NCBI GenBank assembly: GCA_902141825.1
Contig: CABFPG010000015.1
Span: forward strand, 1 to 64,000
Direction of reading: 5' to 3'
Source of the DNA: Thalassocella blandensis
GTDB taxonomy: Bacteria > Pseudomonadota > Gammaproteobacteria > Pseudomonadales > Cellvibrionaceae
DNA length: 64,000 bases
In this document: one piece after another, positions 1-9,053 of the stretch
How the letters are laid out: the number at the start of each line of letters is the position of its first letter
Numbering within the stretch: position 1 is the stretch's first letter
Notes under the pieces: generated by a model
The model's input: the letters and a program-made list of their open reading frames with translations, nothing else
Told to the model about the DNA's origin: nothing
Database searches by the model: none
Translations under genes and position numbers: made by a program

Positions 1-100
1 CGGCATTCAGCTAATGGCAATTTAAGCCCGGTTGAATTTGAAAAACAATACAATGAAATGTGTGCCTAAACTGGTGTCCACTTTTCATGGGTAAGACCAG
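1..100 (+). mobile_element. 3' end of an IS3-family element (transposase OrfB tail plus terminal repeat)
   Basis: The window opens in an open frame (bases 1-69) that reads Arg-His-Ser-Ala-Asn-Gly-Asn-Leu-Ser-Pro-Val-Glu-Phe-Glu and stops at 67-69. The RHS...LSPxxFE pattern is the usual C-terminus of IS3-family DDE transposases (OrfB). The stop is followed at 71-100 by a segment starting CTGGTGTCCACTTTTC and ending AAGACCAG, which resembles an IS3-type terminal inverted repeat. The rest of the element lies left of the window, so completeness and exact boundary cannot be judged. Bases 101-420 carry no recognisable gene. Confidence 0.7.
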
Positions 101-420
101 TTGGCTTTGAAAACATAAGGATTGCGAAAGTGACGCTCGATGGACGAGTAATATGTAACTTTCTCTTTCGAAGCTTGCTGGAAGCTTATTTCAATCTTTA
201 GTCTTTAAGTGGCATGTTGGCGTGTATATTCCGAATAAAGGGATTTAAAGTCAATTACTCATCGTCGTGTCACTTCACTCTTTCTCTCGTAAAGGTATTG
301 GGCGTAGTTTATTGCTGCGCTCTTTGTTGTAATTAAGTAAGGAAATATTCTACTTAGTGTATAACATGTAGGTTGTTTATGCTTTGTAGGTTTAATGGTT
401 CTATAATTTGAGGAATTGTT
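101..420. other. Intergenic region without a recognised gene
   Basis: This stretch lies between the IS3-type end and the CGHG-motif protein. I see only short frames and AT-rich sequence. It must hold the promoter of the gene at 421; a GAGGAATTG motif just before the ATG could be its ribosome binding site. Confidence 0.5.
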
Positions 421-912
421 ATGGCTGATATATATCTATGTGGTCATGGTAGCTGGGATACCATTGGAACAAATGATCCTTTAGTGGTGCTTCCTGCAAA
501 AACTTCAATTTCATTTTATACGCCCGTTGGGCGATATCTTGACCCGGGGAATGCCTATGCGACAATGACGGGTGATACCACTGGTGGAGGTTTTGTGTTA
601 CCCGTCGATCACGAAGTGAAAGAATACAAAATGTGCACAAATTTAACATTAAAACCCCTTGTTCCTGGCACTGATACCACCCATATTGCTGTCTTCGATA
701 GGGCGCAGAATCTTGGAAAACAAATTCACCGAGTCAATCGTGTTACCAGGCTTAGAGAGTTACTGCCTCTGCTAAAAGGTAACCATTTACATTGGATGGC
801 GTGCCGCCCCAGGCTAAATGATAGTTCGGTAGATGAGGGTGGCTTCAACGATGACTACATTCCACAGTTTGGTATGTTAGGAGGAATTCCTGATCATCTT
901 CGAAACCGCTGA
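421..912 (+). CDS. Small CGHG-motif protein, possibly Stv-type putative adhesin domain
   Basis: A 163-residue soluble protein with no signal peptide or membrane segment. It starts with a beta-strand followed by Cys-Gly-His-Gly (residues 7-10) and a Trp, and has a later HWMACR segment (about residues 124-129). A strand followed by GHG near the N-terminus is what I recall of the 'putative adhesin Stv' domain, often found at the ends of polymorphic toxin or adhesin proteins. That assignment is tentative. A GAGGAATTG stretch precedes the ATG. It stands alone close to an IS3-type end, which would fit a transferred or stand-alone domain gene. A GHG-type hydrolase-like function is possible but not shown. 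Confidence 0.6.
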   Translation: MADIYLCGHGSWDTIGTNDPLVVLPAKTSISFYTPVGRYLDPGNAYATMTGDTTGGGFVLPVDHEVKEYKMCTNLTLKPLVPGTDTTHIAVFDRAQNLGKQIHRVNRVTRLRELLPLLKGNHLHWMACRPRLNDSSVDEGGFNDDYIPQFGMLGGIPDHLRNR

Positions 913-1061
913 AAATGGGATCAGTAAGTTATTCGATGAAAGTTTGAATTAACTTAATATGTTTCGTTAACAGAAGCAATTAATTCGCCATCTAAACCAG
1001 TGGAAAAGGTGAGACTCAAACAGTACTTTATTGCAACTAGATGATTGTGCAGCGTTGCATA

Positions 1062-1133
1062 GCCAATATGTAAAAAGTCAATATGTAAAAAGCCAATTCG
1101 AAAAAGCCAATTCGAAAAAGTCAATTAGCAAAA
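1062..1133. repeat. Five-copy 14-15-bp tandem repeat
   Basis: Five consecutive units of the form G(C/T)CAAT-(ATGT or TCG)-AAAAA: two near-identical 15-mers (1062-1091), two identical 14-mers (1092-1119) and a diverged last copy (1120-1133). There are no spacers, so this is a short array of the slipped-strand type, not a CRISPR. Confidence 0.75.
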
Positions 1134-1210
1134 GTTAAATCAAAAAATTGCATTTAACTAATAATTATAGCTGTAAGATTCAAAACGTTTAAAGGGAATT
1201 GGCGATTAAC

Positions 1211-1258
1211 GAAGTGTGGTGCTTGAAATGCGAATAAAATGCGAAAGCACCACGCTTC
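1211..1258. terminator. 14-bp hairpin between convergent genes
   Basis: GAAGTGTGGTGCTT (1211-1224) pairs with AAGCACCACGCTTC (1245-1258) over 14 bp with one G-U pair and a 20-nt loop. It lies just downstream of the minus-strand csbD-like gene. Neither side has a good U-tract, so it may be a weak bidirectional terminator or an RNA-stabilising structure. Confidence 0.4.
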
Positions 1259-1282
1259 TTAATAAACCTTAGCAGACCAGTG

Positions 1283-1474
1283 TTACGCCTTATCAATAGC
1301 TTTTTTCAGTTTTTCCTTTGCATCACCTTTTGCTTGCTGGCCTTTTCCTTTTAGCTCCTGGGCTTTGCCTTCACTTTTTTTACTGTGATTGCCAGTGGCT
1401 TCTCCTATGCCTTGTTTTCCTTTGCCGATGGTTTCATTGATTTTACCTTTTACTTTATCGCTTGCACTACCCAT
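1283..1474 (-). CDS. CsbD-like stress-response protein
   Basis: A 63-residue, Lys/Gly/Glu-rich, hydrophilic protein with the repeated pattern K-G-K-(I/A)xExxGKxxGxxxxxxxGKxQxxKG that defines the CsbD family. There is no signal peptide or membrane segment. Family members are small, largely disordered proteins induced by general stress in many bacteria, and their molecular role is unknown. An AGAGGAAT ribosome binding site precedes the ATG. It is a single gene with a hairpin downstream. The family call is firm on composition and repeat pattern; the function is not. Confidence 0.85.
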   Translation of the reverse strand: MGSASDKVKGKINETIGKGKQGIGEATGNHSKKSEGKAQELKGKGQQAKGDAKEKLKKAIDKA

Positions 1475-1811
1475 AACAAATTCCTCTTAAATTGAACACA
1501 TGAAATGACGCGAATCGCCTTCGTGTTCAGCCAGGCCTCGCGAAAATAGTATTGCAAGCTTTGGGCCTAGTTTGACATTGGAATAAATTACAAAAAATTA
1601 AAGGTGTATACTTGTGCTTCGAGCAAAAAAATTACCAGACATATGTTTTACCTGTACAAGTAAAAAAGTGAGTAGAATTTCCGTTTCCAAGTGTAATTCT
1701 AACAAAGCAAAAATTGTAAAAGCAGCCATAGACGAAGCAGGTTTTTACAATTTTTCGCATGTTAACGCCTGGTAAAAATATGATATGTCAGTCCTGCATG
1801 GTGCCAATGAC
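1475..1811. other. Intergenic region between lipoprotein gene and csbD-like gene
   Basis: It must contain the csbD-like promoter (minus strand, next to 1474) and holds the long hairpin at 1709-1755. No further gene is seen. Confidence 0.5.
1709..1755 (-). terminator. Probable terminator hairpin of the lipoprotein gene
   Basis: AAAAATTGTAAAA (1709-1721) and TTTTACAATTTTT (1743-1755) form a perfect 13-bp A/T-rich stem with a 21-nt loop. It starts 56 bp downstream of the stop codon of the minus-strand lipoprotein gene. The T-rich arm acts as the U-run on the minus strand, but the stem is poor in GC, so termination strength is uncertain. Confidence 0.5.
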
Positions 1812-3371
1812 TTATTGTTGTAAACACTGCGGATGACCGCATGCACTTTGGCAATTGCTTGTTACTCTATCTTGATCAGTCTGATTGCAGGCAAAAGTTT
1901 TAGCGAAGTCGAGCGCAGCAACACGGCAGGCTTCTGTGCGATAGGGGATGGTAATGTCGGTGGTAACTCCAGTATCCGGGCAGGTGATTGTGGTATCAAA
2001 TTCGTTAAGCTTGGGAGAATCTTCACTTTGACCGTTAGATTGGCCGGAAGGGCTAGATGGGTCTGATGAAGTCTGGGTGCTGTTCAATCTGGACTGATAT
2101 GCATTTTGCAGGCCCTGCATATTCGTGCCGCCTGTTTCATTAATAATATCACTGGCAAATGCGCCCCCAATTTCGACCATAGATGCAGTGTCAATATCGG
2201 CAGAGCCAATAACAGCTGCTCCGGCAGTGAGTGCAATGGCTTTGCCCCAATCAAAACCTCCTCCAGGTTTTTCTATCCGTGTACCGTGATCGTAAACATC
2301 GGTTGTTTCTGTTTTGCCGAAGTATCCATAATTGGTATTGTAGAAAGAGCCGTGTCTTTCGCCATCGACAAACTTTCCTACATCGAAGGTGTAAATATTA
2401 TTGTAAATATCAAAGTCAGCGCTGTAACCAATTCCATGTTTAACATCGTCCTTCCATTCCGATATGGTGATGTCATCCACCGTGTCGGTCCACGCAATCC
2501 ATCCGTGCATATTGCCATCTTTAAAAAAACCGAGTGTAACGTCCCATAATTTACCTTCAGCCCAGTCTCGCGACCTTTGAGTAGCTACAAATCCGTTTAG
2601 TTTGTCTTTTTTGTACTGCCCAACTTCATATACATGGAGTAAGTTAACGTAGCCCCAAATATTTATTCCAAAACCATCGAATTGACCGTGATTGTTTAAA
2701 TCCCCATAGAGATGCCAGCGGTAGCCATTTGGTTGGATTTTGGTCCAGAGCATGCGGGCGTTGTGTTTTTCATTCGCGATGCCACCAATTTGTATTACTC
2801 GTGTTTCGTCTTGTCGGAGCATGGTAAAAATGCCGTCCTTCAACTCACCATTTTCCATACGTCCAACAAACTGCCCTTCAGAAGTAGTTGACTGTAATCG
2901 TGCGATACCTTCAGCTAAGCCGTCGATGCATGTCCCTTGTACGAATTTCCAATCAAACTCTGTAGGTTCGTCATCTGTATTAAAGAAATAGGTTTTCTCT
3001 TTGCTAACACCACATTTACTATCATTACCTATTTGGGGATAGCTCTTTGCAACGGCATAGTCGAATCCCTGGCTTACCAGAGTAATGTTAGAAACCAATT
3101 CTGCATGATTGTAAAGGTTGGAGAAATTATCGAGAATTGCTTTATTGCGCGGATCGAATTTTGTGTTGTATTCAGGGCCGGTTAAACGATCGGCTAGTAA
3201 AATGTTGAGGATGCGTTGTTCGAGGTCTTTAACGTGAGGAGCTTGAATATAAGGGTTGCTTCCGTATTTTGTCGTTTTTTCTACAAACTCAGCTCTGTAG
3301 GTTGTTGAACATCCGCTGAGTATACCTGTTAATGCAAAGTAAAGGGCTGCAACCCAAAAAGCTGGCTTCAC
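1812..3371 (-). CDS. Lipoprotein with MORN-like repeats
   Basis: A 519-residue protein with a lipoprotein signal peptide: hydrophobic core at about residues 5-18 and lipobox Leu-Ser-Gly-Cys ending at Cys21. The middle part (about 150-350) contains repeated short strand motifs such as G-x-I-A-x-W, HGIGYS and GERHGSFYN that resemble MORN/antigen-type repeats. The C-terminal third is Ser/Gln-rich and ends in a Cys-rich tail (six Cys in the last 60 residues), probably disulphide bonded. It is likely anchored to the outer membrane facing the periplasm. No enzyme motif is seen. It is monocistronic, with a hairpin downstream. Confidence 0.75.
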   Translation of the reverse strand: MKPAFWVAALYFALTGILSGCSTTYRAEFVEKTTKYGSNPYIQAPHVKDLEQRILNILLADRLTGPEYNTKFDPRNKAILDNFSNLYNHAELVSNITLVSQGFDYAVAKSYPQIGNDSKCGVSKEKTYFFNTDDEPTEFDWKFVQGTCIDGLAEGIARLQSTTSEGQFVGRMENGELKDGIFTMLRQDETRVIQIGGIANEKHNARMLWTKIQPNGYRWHLYGDLNNHGQFDGFGINIWGYVNLLHVYEVGQYKKDKLNGFVATQRSRDWAEGKLWDVTLGFFKDGNMHGWIAWTDTVDDITISEWKDDVKHGIGYSADFDIYNNIYTFDVGKFVDGERHGSFYNTNYGYFGKTETTDVYDHGTRIEKPGGGFDWGKAIALTAGAAVIGSADIDTASMVEIGGAFASDIINETGGTNMQGLQNAYQSRLNSTQTSSDPSSPSGQSNGQSEDSPKLNEFDTTITCPDTGVTTDITIPYRTEACRVAALDFAKTFACNQTDQDRVTSNCQSACGHPQCLQQ

Positions 3372-4007
3372 TATATTTCCTTAATAAATCTTAAATAGTC
3401 AAACCGATCAAATCGCGAAGCGCCTTTTAGGCCGTGATGTTTTAAGCGTTAAGAATCGGTGGTGTGGTTAAGAAACACTAATATTTAATGTCACTTTCAA
3501 TATGTCGTGTTTTTATAGTAGGAGCTGGTAGGGCACGGGTCAATTTGATTGCCAAATTACTTTATTACAGAAGCAGGGAAAAATACTGAATTTTCTTCTG
3601 TGTAGTACAGTGTATTCGCTTAAGTCAGAGCTTTACGTATGTATGGGGCAGGTCATAGTCACTGCTGTCCCACAGATCTTCCTAATAACATGGACTTGGG
3701 ATCTACCTCTGTGGCTGTCTCCAGGATAGATGCTGTGGTCCGATATGTCGTCGTCGAGCCCACAAAGACGTGTTCATGGCCGTAAATACACGATTCATGC
3801 CTGCCCTCATGTCTGCCCGTTCCGGGTGTATAGAAATCAATAAGCTTCAACTAAAAAGAAGCTGACATTATGAGAACTAGTGTGTCGTAGAGTTGGATGA
3901 ATCGGTCCAGATAAACTAGATATTCGTCTCCAGTTTATCTGGCTGGTCGTTTTACCAGTTATATTCTATATGGTAATTCGCCGATGATTGCGAGTTAATC
4001 TTTTAGG
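3372..4007. other. Intergenic region with a hairpin downstream of the GH18 gene
   Basis: It contains the promoter side of the lipoprotein gene and the downstream region of the chitinase gene. An 11-bp perfect inverted repeat, CCAGATAAACT (3907-3917) with AGTTTATCTGG (3932-3942), lies about 65 bp after the chitinase stop and may end its transcript, although no U-tract follows. A 63-codon minus frame at 3659-3850 was judged spurious. Confidence 0.45.
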
Positions 4008-5495
4008 TTAATTGCACAGGCCCGTTTGCTCCCATGCATAAATCCAGGCCCATCCTACGCCAGGTTCATAGGGGCCACCTAAATTACACCATCCACTAAC
4101 CAGGCAGGTAAAACTCGCACCACTATTTTGAACCTCGCTGCCTGTGCCATAAGCGTTACCACTTTGAAACACCGGTAAAGCAGGGCATCCGCCGCCACTG
4201 CTAGAGCTACTGCTGCTGGAGGTAGAGCTTGTCGAAGAACTGGAGGAAGAAGAACTTGAGGTCGAAGAGCTTCCTGCACAATCACCCAGGTATTCCCATA
4301 CACCCCATTCACCGGACTGGCCAGGATTGTCGCCTTGTGTCCACCATTTGGCCCGGAAATACTGTGCGTTGTATTTTACCTCCATTCCTCCTGTGTAAAC
4401 CTGACTGGCTGCCCAGGTTTCCAAGGCGTAACATACGCCACCGCCGCTTGAACTAGACGACGAACTGCTGGCAGACGAAGTGCTGCTGGAAGAGCTGGTA
4501 GAAGAGCTGCTAGATGAAGTGCTTGACGAACTGGAGGAAGAAGAGCTGCCGCTTCCACCACTTTGTTTAATTTGCTTTAACAAATTCCATACTTCCGCGT
4601 TTTGCCAGCTGGAATGCAAGTAAGAGTCCCATATCGAAACCCCTGCGCCGAGGGTTTTCGCCCCCTTGATGTGTTCTATATTGCTTTTCCCCATCCATGC
4701 ACTTGCTGAATCGGCATAATTGAGATTGCCGGGCATTCCGATGGTGAGCTGAGACGCCTCCAGGCCGTTGGCTGCGGAGATAAATCCGGAATAGGTGCAC
4801 CAATTATCCGGGTGATTCCACATGGGTTCACACTCAGCCTGGTAGCCTGCAGTTTCATAGGCCATGGGCGTAATGCCGTCGACATAGGGAATAAGCTCAG
4901 GCCAGTACTCAATATTTGGCGCATTCCACTTAGACCCGTAAGTGGCCACACTGAGAATTTTGCCTTTGTCCGCGAGCTTCTCAGATAGCAGTTTCATCAT
5001 GGCGATATAATCGGCTTTATCTTCATCAGATTCACTCGTGCTCGACTCTAAATCCATATCGACACCGTCGATGGAAATACCCAGAGCAGCCAAACGATCA
5101 ATCTCCGCCACCACTGAGTTTACAAAGATGGTTTTGTTTCGAATGGCTGCCTGGGCCCTTGTCCATTCCCAAGGCGCTCCGGCGGTCTGGGGCGGGTTAT
5201 AGATGCACAGCAATACTTGAATGTTGTGTTTATCACCCCATTCGGTAAAAAGCCGAATATCTTCATCCGTGATTGAGCCAAAGTTGGGGTCAGTTTCAAG
5301 TCCGCCACCAGTGGTGGGTCTCCAAAACTGCAATGCTAAGCGGGATAATCCGTCCTTCATTCCGACACCGCCAAAATCCTGATTCAGCATGGCATAAGAT
5401 TCAGCTCTGGAATATGCGGGGACCCAGGTTAGAACTTCTGCAGCATGAGCGCCTAACGCGCAGAAATATAGCCAGATTACCATCAGTTTTTTCAT
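4008..5495 (-). CDS. Secreted GH18 chitinase with two C-terminal chitin-binding modules
   Basis: A 495-residue enzyme hydrolysing beta-1,4 bonds of chitin outside the cell. The start at 5495 was chosen because it directly opens a signal peptide (MKKLMVIWLYFCALGAHA, cut before Ala19) and has AAAGGCGA upstream; an in-frame ATG 22 codons earlier lacks both. The GH18 domain covers about residues 20-310 and carries the DGxDxDxE motif at 143-150, with Glu150 as proton donor. Poly-Ser linkers then separate two Cys-bounded modules: one with AKWWTQGDNPG (CBM5/12 type) and one with YEPGVGWAW (related to the GH19 module at 49.3 kb). Long poly-Ser linkers are typical of Cellvibrionaceae carbohydrases. 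The upstream AraC-type gene is its likely regulator. Confidence 0.93.
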   Translation of the reverse strand: MKKLMVIWLYFCALGAHAAEVLTWVPAYSRAESYAMLNQDFGGVGMKDGLSRLALQFWRPTTGGGLETDPNFGSITDEDIRLFTEWGDKHNIQVLLCIYNPPQTAGAPWEWTRAQAAIRNKTIFVNSVVAEIDRLAALGISIDGVDMDLESSTSESDEDKADYIAMMKLLSEKLADKGKILSVATYGSKWNAPNIEYWPELIPYVDGITPMAYETAGYQAECEPMWNHPDNWCTYSGFISAANGLEASQLTIGMPGNLNYADSASAWMGKSNIEHIKGAKTLGAGVSIWDSYLHSSWQNAEVWNLLKQIKQSGGSGSSSSSSSSSTSSSSSSTSSSSSTSSASSSSSSSSGGGVCYALETWAASQVYTGGMEVKYNAQYFRAKWWTQGDNPGQSGEWGVWEYLGDCAGSSSTSSSSSSSSSTSSTSSSSSSSSGGGCPALPVFQSGNAYGTGSEVQNSGASFTCLVSGWCNLGGPYEPGVGWAWIYAWEQTGLCN

Positions 5496-5699
5496 GTTTT
5501 CGCCTTTGTCCGTTATTGGGTTTGTTTGGTTTTTATGGGGTATGCGTCGAACGTGTGACAAACCAAGGGTACTTGTGTCTCAATATTCGAGCGATTGGCT
5601 AATGTATTTAAAACCCTTGACCCAGGCTTCTAATGTGCGTGATAAAACTGATACTTTGCGAAAAATGCTAAAGTTTTTGCAGTTTGTTCAAGATTCTGT

Positions 5700-6935
5700 T
5701 CAGTTTTTATCCCGGAAAATAGAGGGGGAGCTACCGTACTCTTTCTTGAAAACCCGATTGAAATAGGAAATGCTGCTAAAGCCAACTGCGTAGGCAGCTT
5801 CGGAAACGGTGATGTGTTTGTCCTTGAGCAAGCGTGCAGCTTCGGTAAGACGAAGTTTGTTGAGGTGGCTACTGAACGTATTCCCCGTGTTTTCTTTTAA
5901 AATCTGGTTTATTTTTGTTCGGTTTATTCCAGTGGCTGATGCACAGTATTCCAGGCTCATTTCAGCGTCCGAGTAGTTAGACGCCAGGTACCGTAACAGG
6001 GTATCTGACTCTCGCTCTCGCTTTGATCTTATTTCAATTGGTTGCTGACGAGCAGTGCCAAGCTGAGTTTGCTGGGAAGGAGATGATGAGGCTGTGTGTT
6101 CACTGGGTTGTTTAGTGGGAGTTTTATTGCGCTTAAAAGTACCCATTGCATGAATAATGAGGATGCCCACAGCCATTAAGCTCAAGAAACCAAAGGTAAA
6201 CCCAAGCCACAGTGTATTACCGGCTTTGAGTGCAAGCGCATCAATCATCACCGTAATTTTTTGATTTCTCGGACTTTGAGCAGTATTGGTGATAGAAATA
6301 CCTTTAACCTTCGCCAGCGAATACTGTTGATTGGATAAGCTTAATCCTTTACTTTGCAACCACCACTCAGGCGTGATCAATCGATTCAGATCGATATGGA
6401 TTTCCTGCCAGATTTCATCGCAGGTGAAGAAGCTGAACGCTTTTCTATATGAGTTAATTTCATGCAACTCGGTAATTTTATCTTCATATACGTGAAGCAT
6501 AAGCGCGAGTTCATTCCGAGGGGTGCAGCGAATTCGCAATATAGCCTCGGAATACATGCTTAAATCTACAAGCACTCCATCATTATTTAATTCGCCAAAC
6601 ATCAGATTCAAATTTGCATAGGGCAGTTCGTAGCTTTGAGATAAAGTAAAGTCGAAACTGATTTTTTTGTCATTTTGATGCAGAGTGATAGCGGAATCTC
6701 CGCCTTGAACCATATCCGTTACGGCATCCACTTGCAGCGGAAATGGCTGCTTATTCACAGGCAGTAGAGAATTATAAGTACGCAAAAACAGGGCGATTGT
6801 AATTGCAATCAAAATGATCACAATGCTTGACGCTATTATGAAAGTTCTTCCGTTTGGCTGTTGATGAGAGCTTAAAAACATTGAGTCTGTGAGTTCAAAA
6901 GAAATTAGAGCGATATATTTTTTATTCTGTAACAA
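5700..6935 (-). CDS. Membrane-anchored AraC-family transcriptional regulator
   Basis: A 411-residue protein with two membrane segments (about 31-53 and 255-278) enclosing a periplasmic beta-rich domain of about 200 residues. A cytoplasmic linker follows, then a C-terminal AraC/XylS domain (about 315-411) with both helix-turn-helix units; the second ends in AVGFSSISYFNRVFKKEYG, the family signature. This layout suggests direct sensing of a periplasmic or membrane signal coupled to DNA binding. It lies on the same strand upstream of the GH18 chitinase gene, 204 bp away, so chitin-response control is a reasonable inference. The exact start is uncertain; a later Met at residue 19 is possible. Confidence 0.85.
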   Translation of the reverse strand: MLQNKKYIALISFELTDSMFLSSHQQPNGRTFIIASSIVIILIAITIALFLRTYNSLLPVNKQPFPLQVDAVTDMVQGGDSAITLHQNDKKISFDFTLSQSYELPYANLNLMFGELNNDGVLVDLSMYSEAILRIRCTPRNELALMLHVYEDKITELHEINSYRKAFSFFTCDEIWQEIHIDLNRLITPEWWLQSKGLSLSNQQYSLAKVKGISITNTAQSPRNQKITVMIDALALKAGNTLWLGFTFGFLSLMAVGILIIHAMGTFKRNKTPTKQPSEHTASSSPSQQTQLGTARQQPIEIRSKRERESDTLLRYLASNYSDAEMSLEYCASATGINRTKINQILKENTGNTFSSHLNKLRLTEAARLLKDKHITVSEAAYAVGFSSISYFNRVFKKEYGSSPSIFRDKN

Positions 6936-7418
6936 TGTAATTCTGTAACAGTGTTATTCAGTTGTTAGAGGCACTTATCGACTATATGTATCGTCTATAA
7001 GCCCGCGCCTATAAGCCCGCGCCAACAATATATGTGCTTACCTGGATTTTTCTCCCCTATGATACTTTACCCATCGGATAAACGTTAGGTTTTTACATTT
7101 TTTCTGTGAACATGATGATTTTGGGGTGTTCTAATGGAAGCTAAAATATACTGCATATATTAACGCAGTTTGGAGAAGTATCGCGTAAAGCAATTAAAGC
7201 AATTAAAGCAATTAAAGCAATTAACGTAAATGAGCACCGGATCTTGCCAGCCAAATCTGTAAGCACTAAACATCATGGTGGAACAGCCTCAGCAATGATT
7301 GTGAGGCTATAATCAGCGTCATTACAGGCGCAAGAAGAAATATATCTATGAACACAGGAGGTAGTAGTAAATAGCTGTTAGAGCCAAGAGTATAAAGCTG
7401 GCGAGAATCATCCGTAAG
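6936..7418. other. Intergenic region with short direct repeats
   Basis: No gene is seen. It holds a 14-bp direct repeat TATAAGCCCGCGCC (twice within 6995-7023) and a 9-bp CAATTAAAG array at 7186-7224. The promoter of the AraC-type gene must lie near 6940-7000. Confidence 0.45.
7186..7224. repeat. 9-bp tandem repeat (CAATTAAAG)
   Basis: Three full and two partial copies of CAATTAAAG follow one another directly. This is a simple-sequence array of the slippage type in a non-coding stretch. Confidence 0.75.
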
Positions 7419-7721
7419 TTAAGCGAAATCGGTTAACGCAACCCAACCCTTGATGCTTGCAATATACACTAAGGCTATTCCCAGCTTATTGACAAAACGA
7501 GCATCTCCACATTTTGGTGGATCATATTCTTCAAGTCCCTCAAGTGCCAGCGCACTTTCTATCGGCGGTTTCCATTGCAAAGCTGTCCGTGAAACAGGCA
7601 TGTTCAGTTCGGCATCTGTCCAGGTTAAGCCATCACGCTCCACTGGTGAAGGTGTGTCATGTTCAGATGAGATAAACACAGCTGAGGTTCCAGCCATTTT
7701 TTTGTATATTCGTTGCTTCAT
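7419..7721 (-). CDS. Hypothetical 100-residue protein
   Basis: Not recognised. The start at 7721 is preferred over an in-frame ATG 16 codons upstream because it has GGGAG 6 nt before it. The product is soluble and acidic in the middle, contains no Cys, and ends in a hydrophobic strand-rich tail (KLGIALVYIASIKGWVALTD), a pattern like the short beta strands of phage tail-fibre or carbohydrate-binding ends. No signal peptide is visible. It is a lone gene between the AraC-type regulator and the Kelch lipoprotein. Confidence 0.5.
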   Translation of the reverse strand: MKQRIYKKMAGTSAVFISSEHDTPSPVERDGLTWTDAELNMPVSRTALQWKPPIESALALEGLEEYDPPKCGDARFVNKLGIALVYIASIKGWVALTDFA

Positions 7722-8015
7722 TGTGATCTCCCAAATAAGTACAAGGTAAATCGAACAAGCTACGTTCATATTGCGTTACATCAAAAAATTGTTACCAGTA
7801 TTTAGCGAACACATGGCATTGCCTTATTTATCTTTCGTCTCAGCACAATTTTAAGTTGTTTACAGTGGATGCATGTGACACCTTCACGCTAGGTATAAAC
7901 GCGAAGAGGCTGAATATAACGTGATACAGCTTGAAGAAAAATGAATCAAGCCATTAAGATATCAGCGCTACATGGCGAAATATTTAATTCAAAACTGTGA
8001 CGAGGCCTGAGAGAA

Positions 8016-9053
8016 ATGATTGCCTGGATTATTCGTGATAATGGTTACAACCGCCCTGAATGCCGGCGACTAATGTTTTTGTTGACCACTATTCTAGTGT
8101 TCAATGTAGCTGCTTGCTCTGGACCGCCAGCGTTGAGGCAATGGCACACAATAGAAGTAAAAGGGACGCCTACGGCACGGCATGAAGCTGGCTTTGTTGC
8201 TTATAAAAACACCTTGATACTCTTAGGTGGTCGTAGAATCAATCCCACCGATGTATTTGACGTCAATACCAATACCTGGAGCGCAAAAGAGGAGACGCCG
8301 ATCGAGCTTCACCATTTTCAACCCGTAGTCATGGGAAATGCCGTATATATAGTTGGCGCTATGACAGGCGGCTGGCCAAATGAAACCCCCGTGCAAAACG
8401 TCATTGTCTACTACCCGGAAACCGACACCTATGTAACAGGCCATCCAATACCAGAAAGCCGCAGGCGAGGTGGTGCTGGCGCGGTCGCTTATCAAGGCAA
8501 AATTTATATTGTAGGCGGAATAGTGAACGGACACGTTGACGGCTATAAACCGTGGTTTGATGTATATGACCCAGTGTCTGGAGAGTGGCAGGTGTTAGAA
8601 GATGCACCCAACGCGCGAGACCATTTTCAAGCCGTAGTAGCCAATCACAAATTATATGCAATCGGTGGTCGTAGAACTTCGCATAGCACAGGCCAAGACA
8701 TTGATTTAACCGTAGCAGAAGTGGATATTTTTAACTTTGAATCTAATCAGTGGGAAACAATTAGCGCTCCTCTGACACTTCCCACTGAGCGTGCCGGTAA
8801 TTTTGCGATTACCATTGGAAATGAAATATTAATTGGCGGTGGCGAAAGCGCAACCCAAATAAATGCGCACTCTGAAGTGGAAGCATTAAATACAACGAAC
8901 CAGCAATGGCAACAATGGCCATCTTTATTGCAGGGTCGGCACGGTTCCGGTTTTGCAGTGATTGGAGATTACCTATACACGGCTTCAGGCTGCGGAAAAA
9001 GAGGCGGAGAACCAGAACTCGAGTCTATGGAGCGGATTCGGATTTCACCTTAA
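8016..9053 (+). CDS. Kelch-repeat lipoprotein
   Basis: A 345-residue exported protein. A hydrophobic stretch leads to the lipobox Val-Ala-Ala-Cys (Cys at about residue 34), so the mature protein should be lipid-anchored. The remainder consists of Kelch blades: repeated G-G segments preceded by hydrophobic strands (LILLGGR, IYIVGGI, LYAIGGR, ILIGGGE) and followed by conserved Trp in W(S/Q/E) turns, giving a predicted six-bladed propeller. GAGAGAA before the ATG supports the start, although a Met at residue 20 would give a shorter signal peptide. Kelch propellers bind proteins or sugars; no galactose-oxidase copper ligands were identified. Confidence 0.82.
   Translation: MIAWIIRDNGYNRPECRRLMFLLTTILVFNVAACSGPPALRQWHTIEVKGTPTARHEAGFVAYKNTLILLGGRRINPTDVFDVNTNTWSAKEETPIELHHFQPVVMGNAVYIVGAMTGGWPNETPVQNVIVYYPETDTYVTGHPIPESRRRGGAGAVAYQGKIYIVGGIVNGHVDGYKPWFDVYDPVSGEWQVLEDAPNARDHFQAVVANHKLYAIGGRRTSHSTGQDIDLTVAEVDIFNFESNQWETISAPLTLPTERAGNFAITIGNEILIGGGESATQINAHSEVEALNTTNQQWQQWPSLLQGRHGSGFAVIGDYLYTASGCGKRGGEPELESMERIRISP

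Larger units (their letters stand above)
913..1282. other. Intergenic region with tandem repeats and a long hairpin
   Basis: No gene is seen between the convergent genes ending at 912 and 1283. The region holds the 14-15-bp tandem repeat at 1062-1133 and the hairpin at 1211-1258, both listed separately. Confidence 0.5.

Noticed and set aside
2106-2549. 147-codon plus-strand frame inside the MORN-like lipoprotein gene
   Set aside because: Antisense to a gene with a clear lipobox and repeats; no supporting signal of its own.
3659-3850. 63-codon minus-strand frame between the lipoprotein and GH18 genes
   Set aside because: No ribosome binding site, odd composition and no recognisable domain; likely chance.
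4376-4561. Ala/Leu-rich frame over the poly-Ser linker of the GH18 gene
   Set aside because: It is a low-complexity shadow of the repeated Ser codons.
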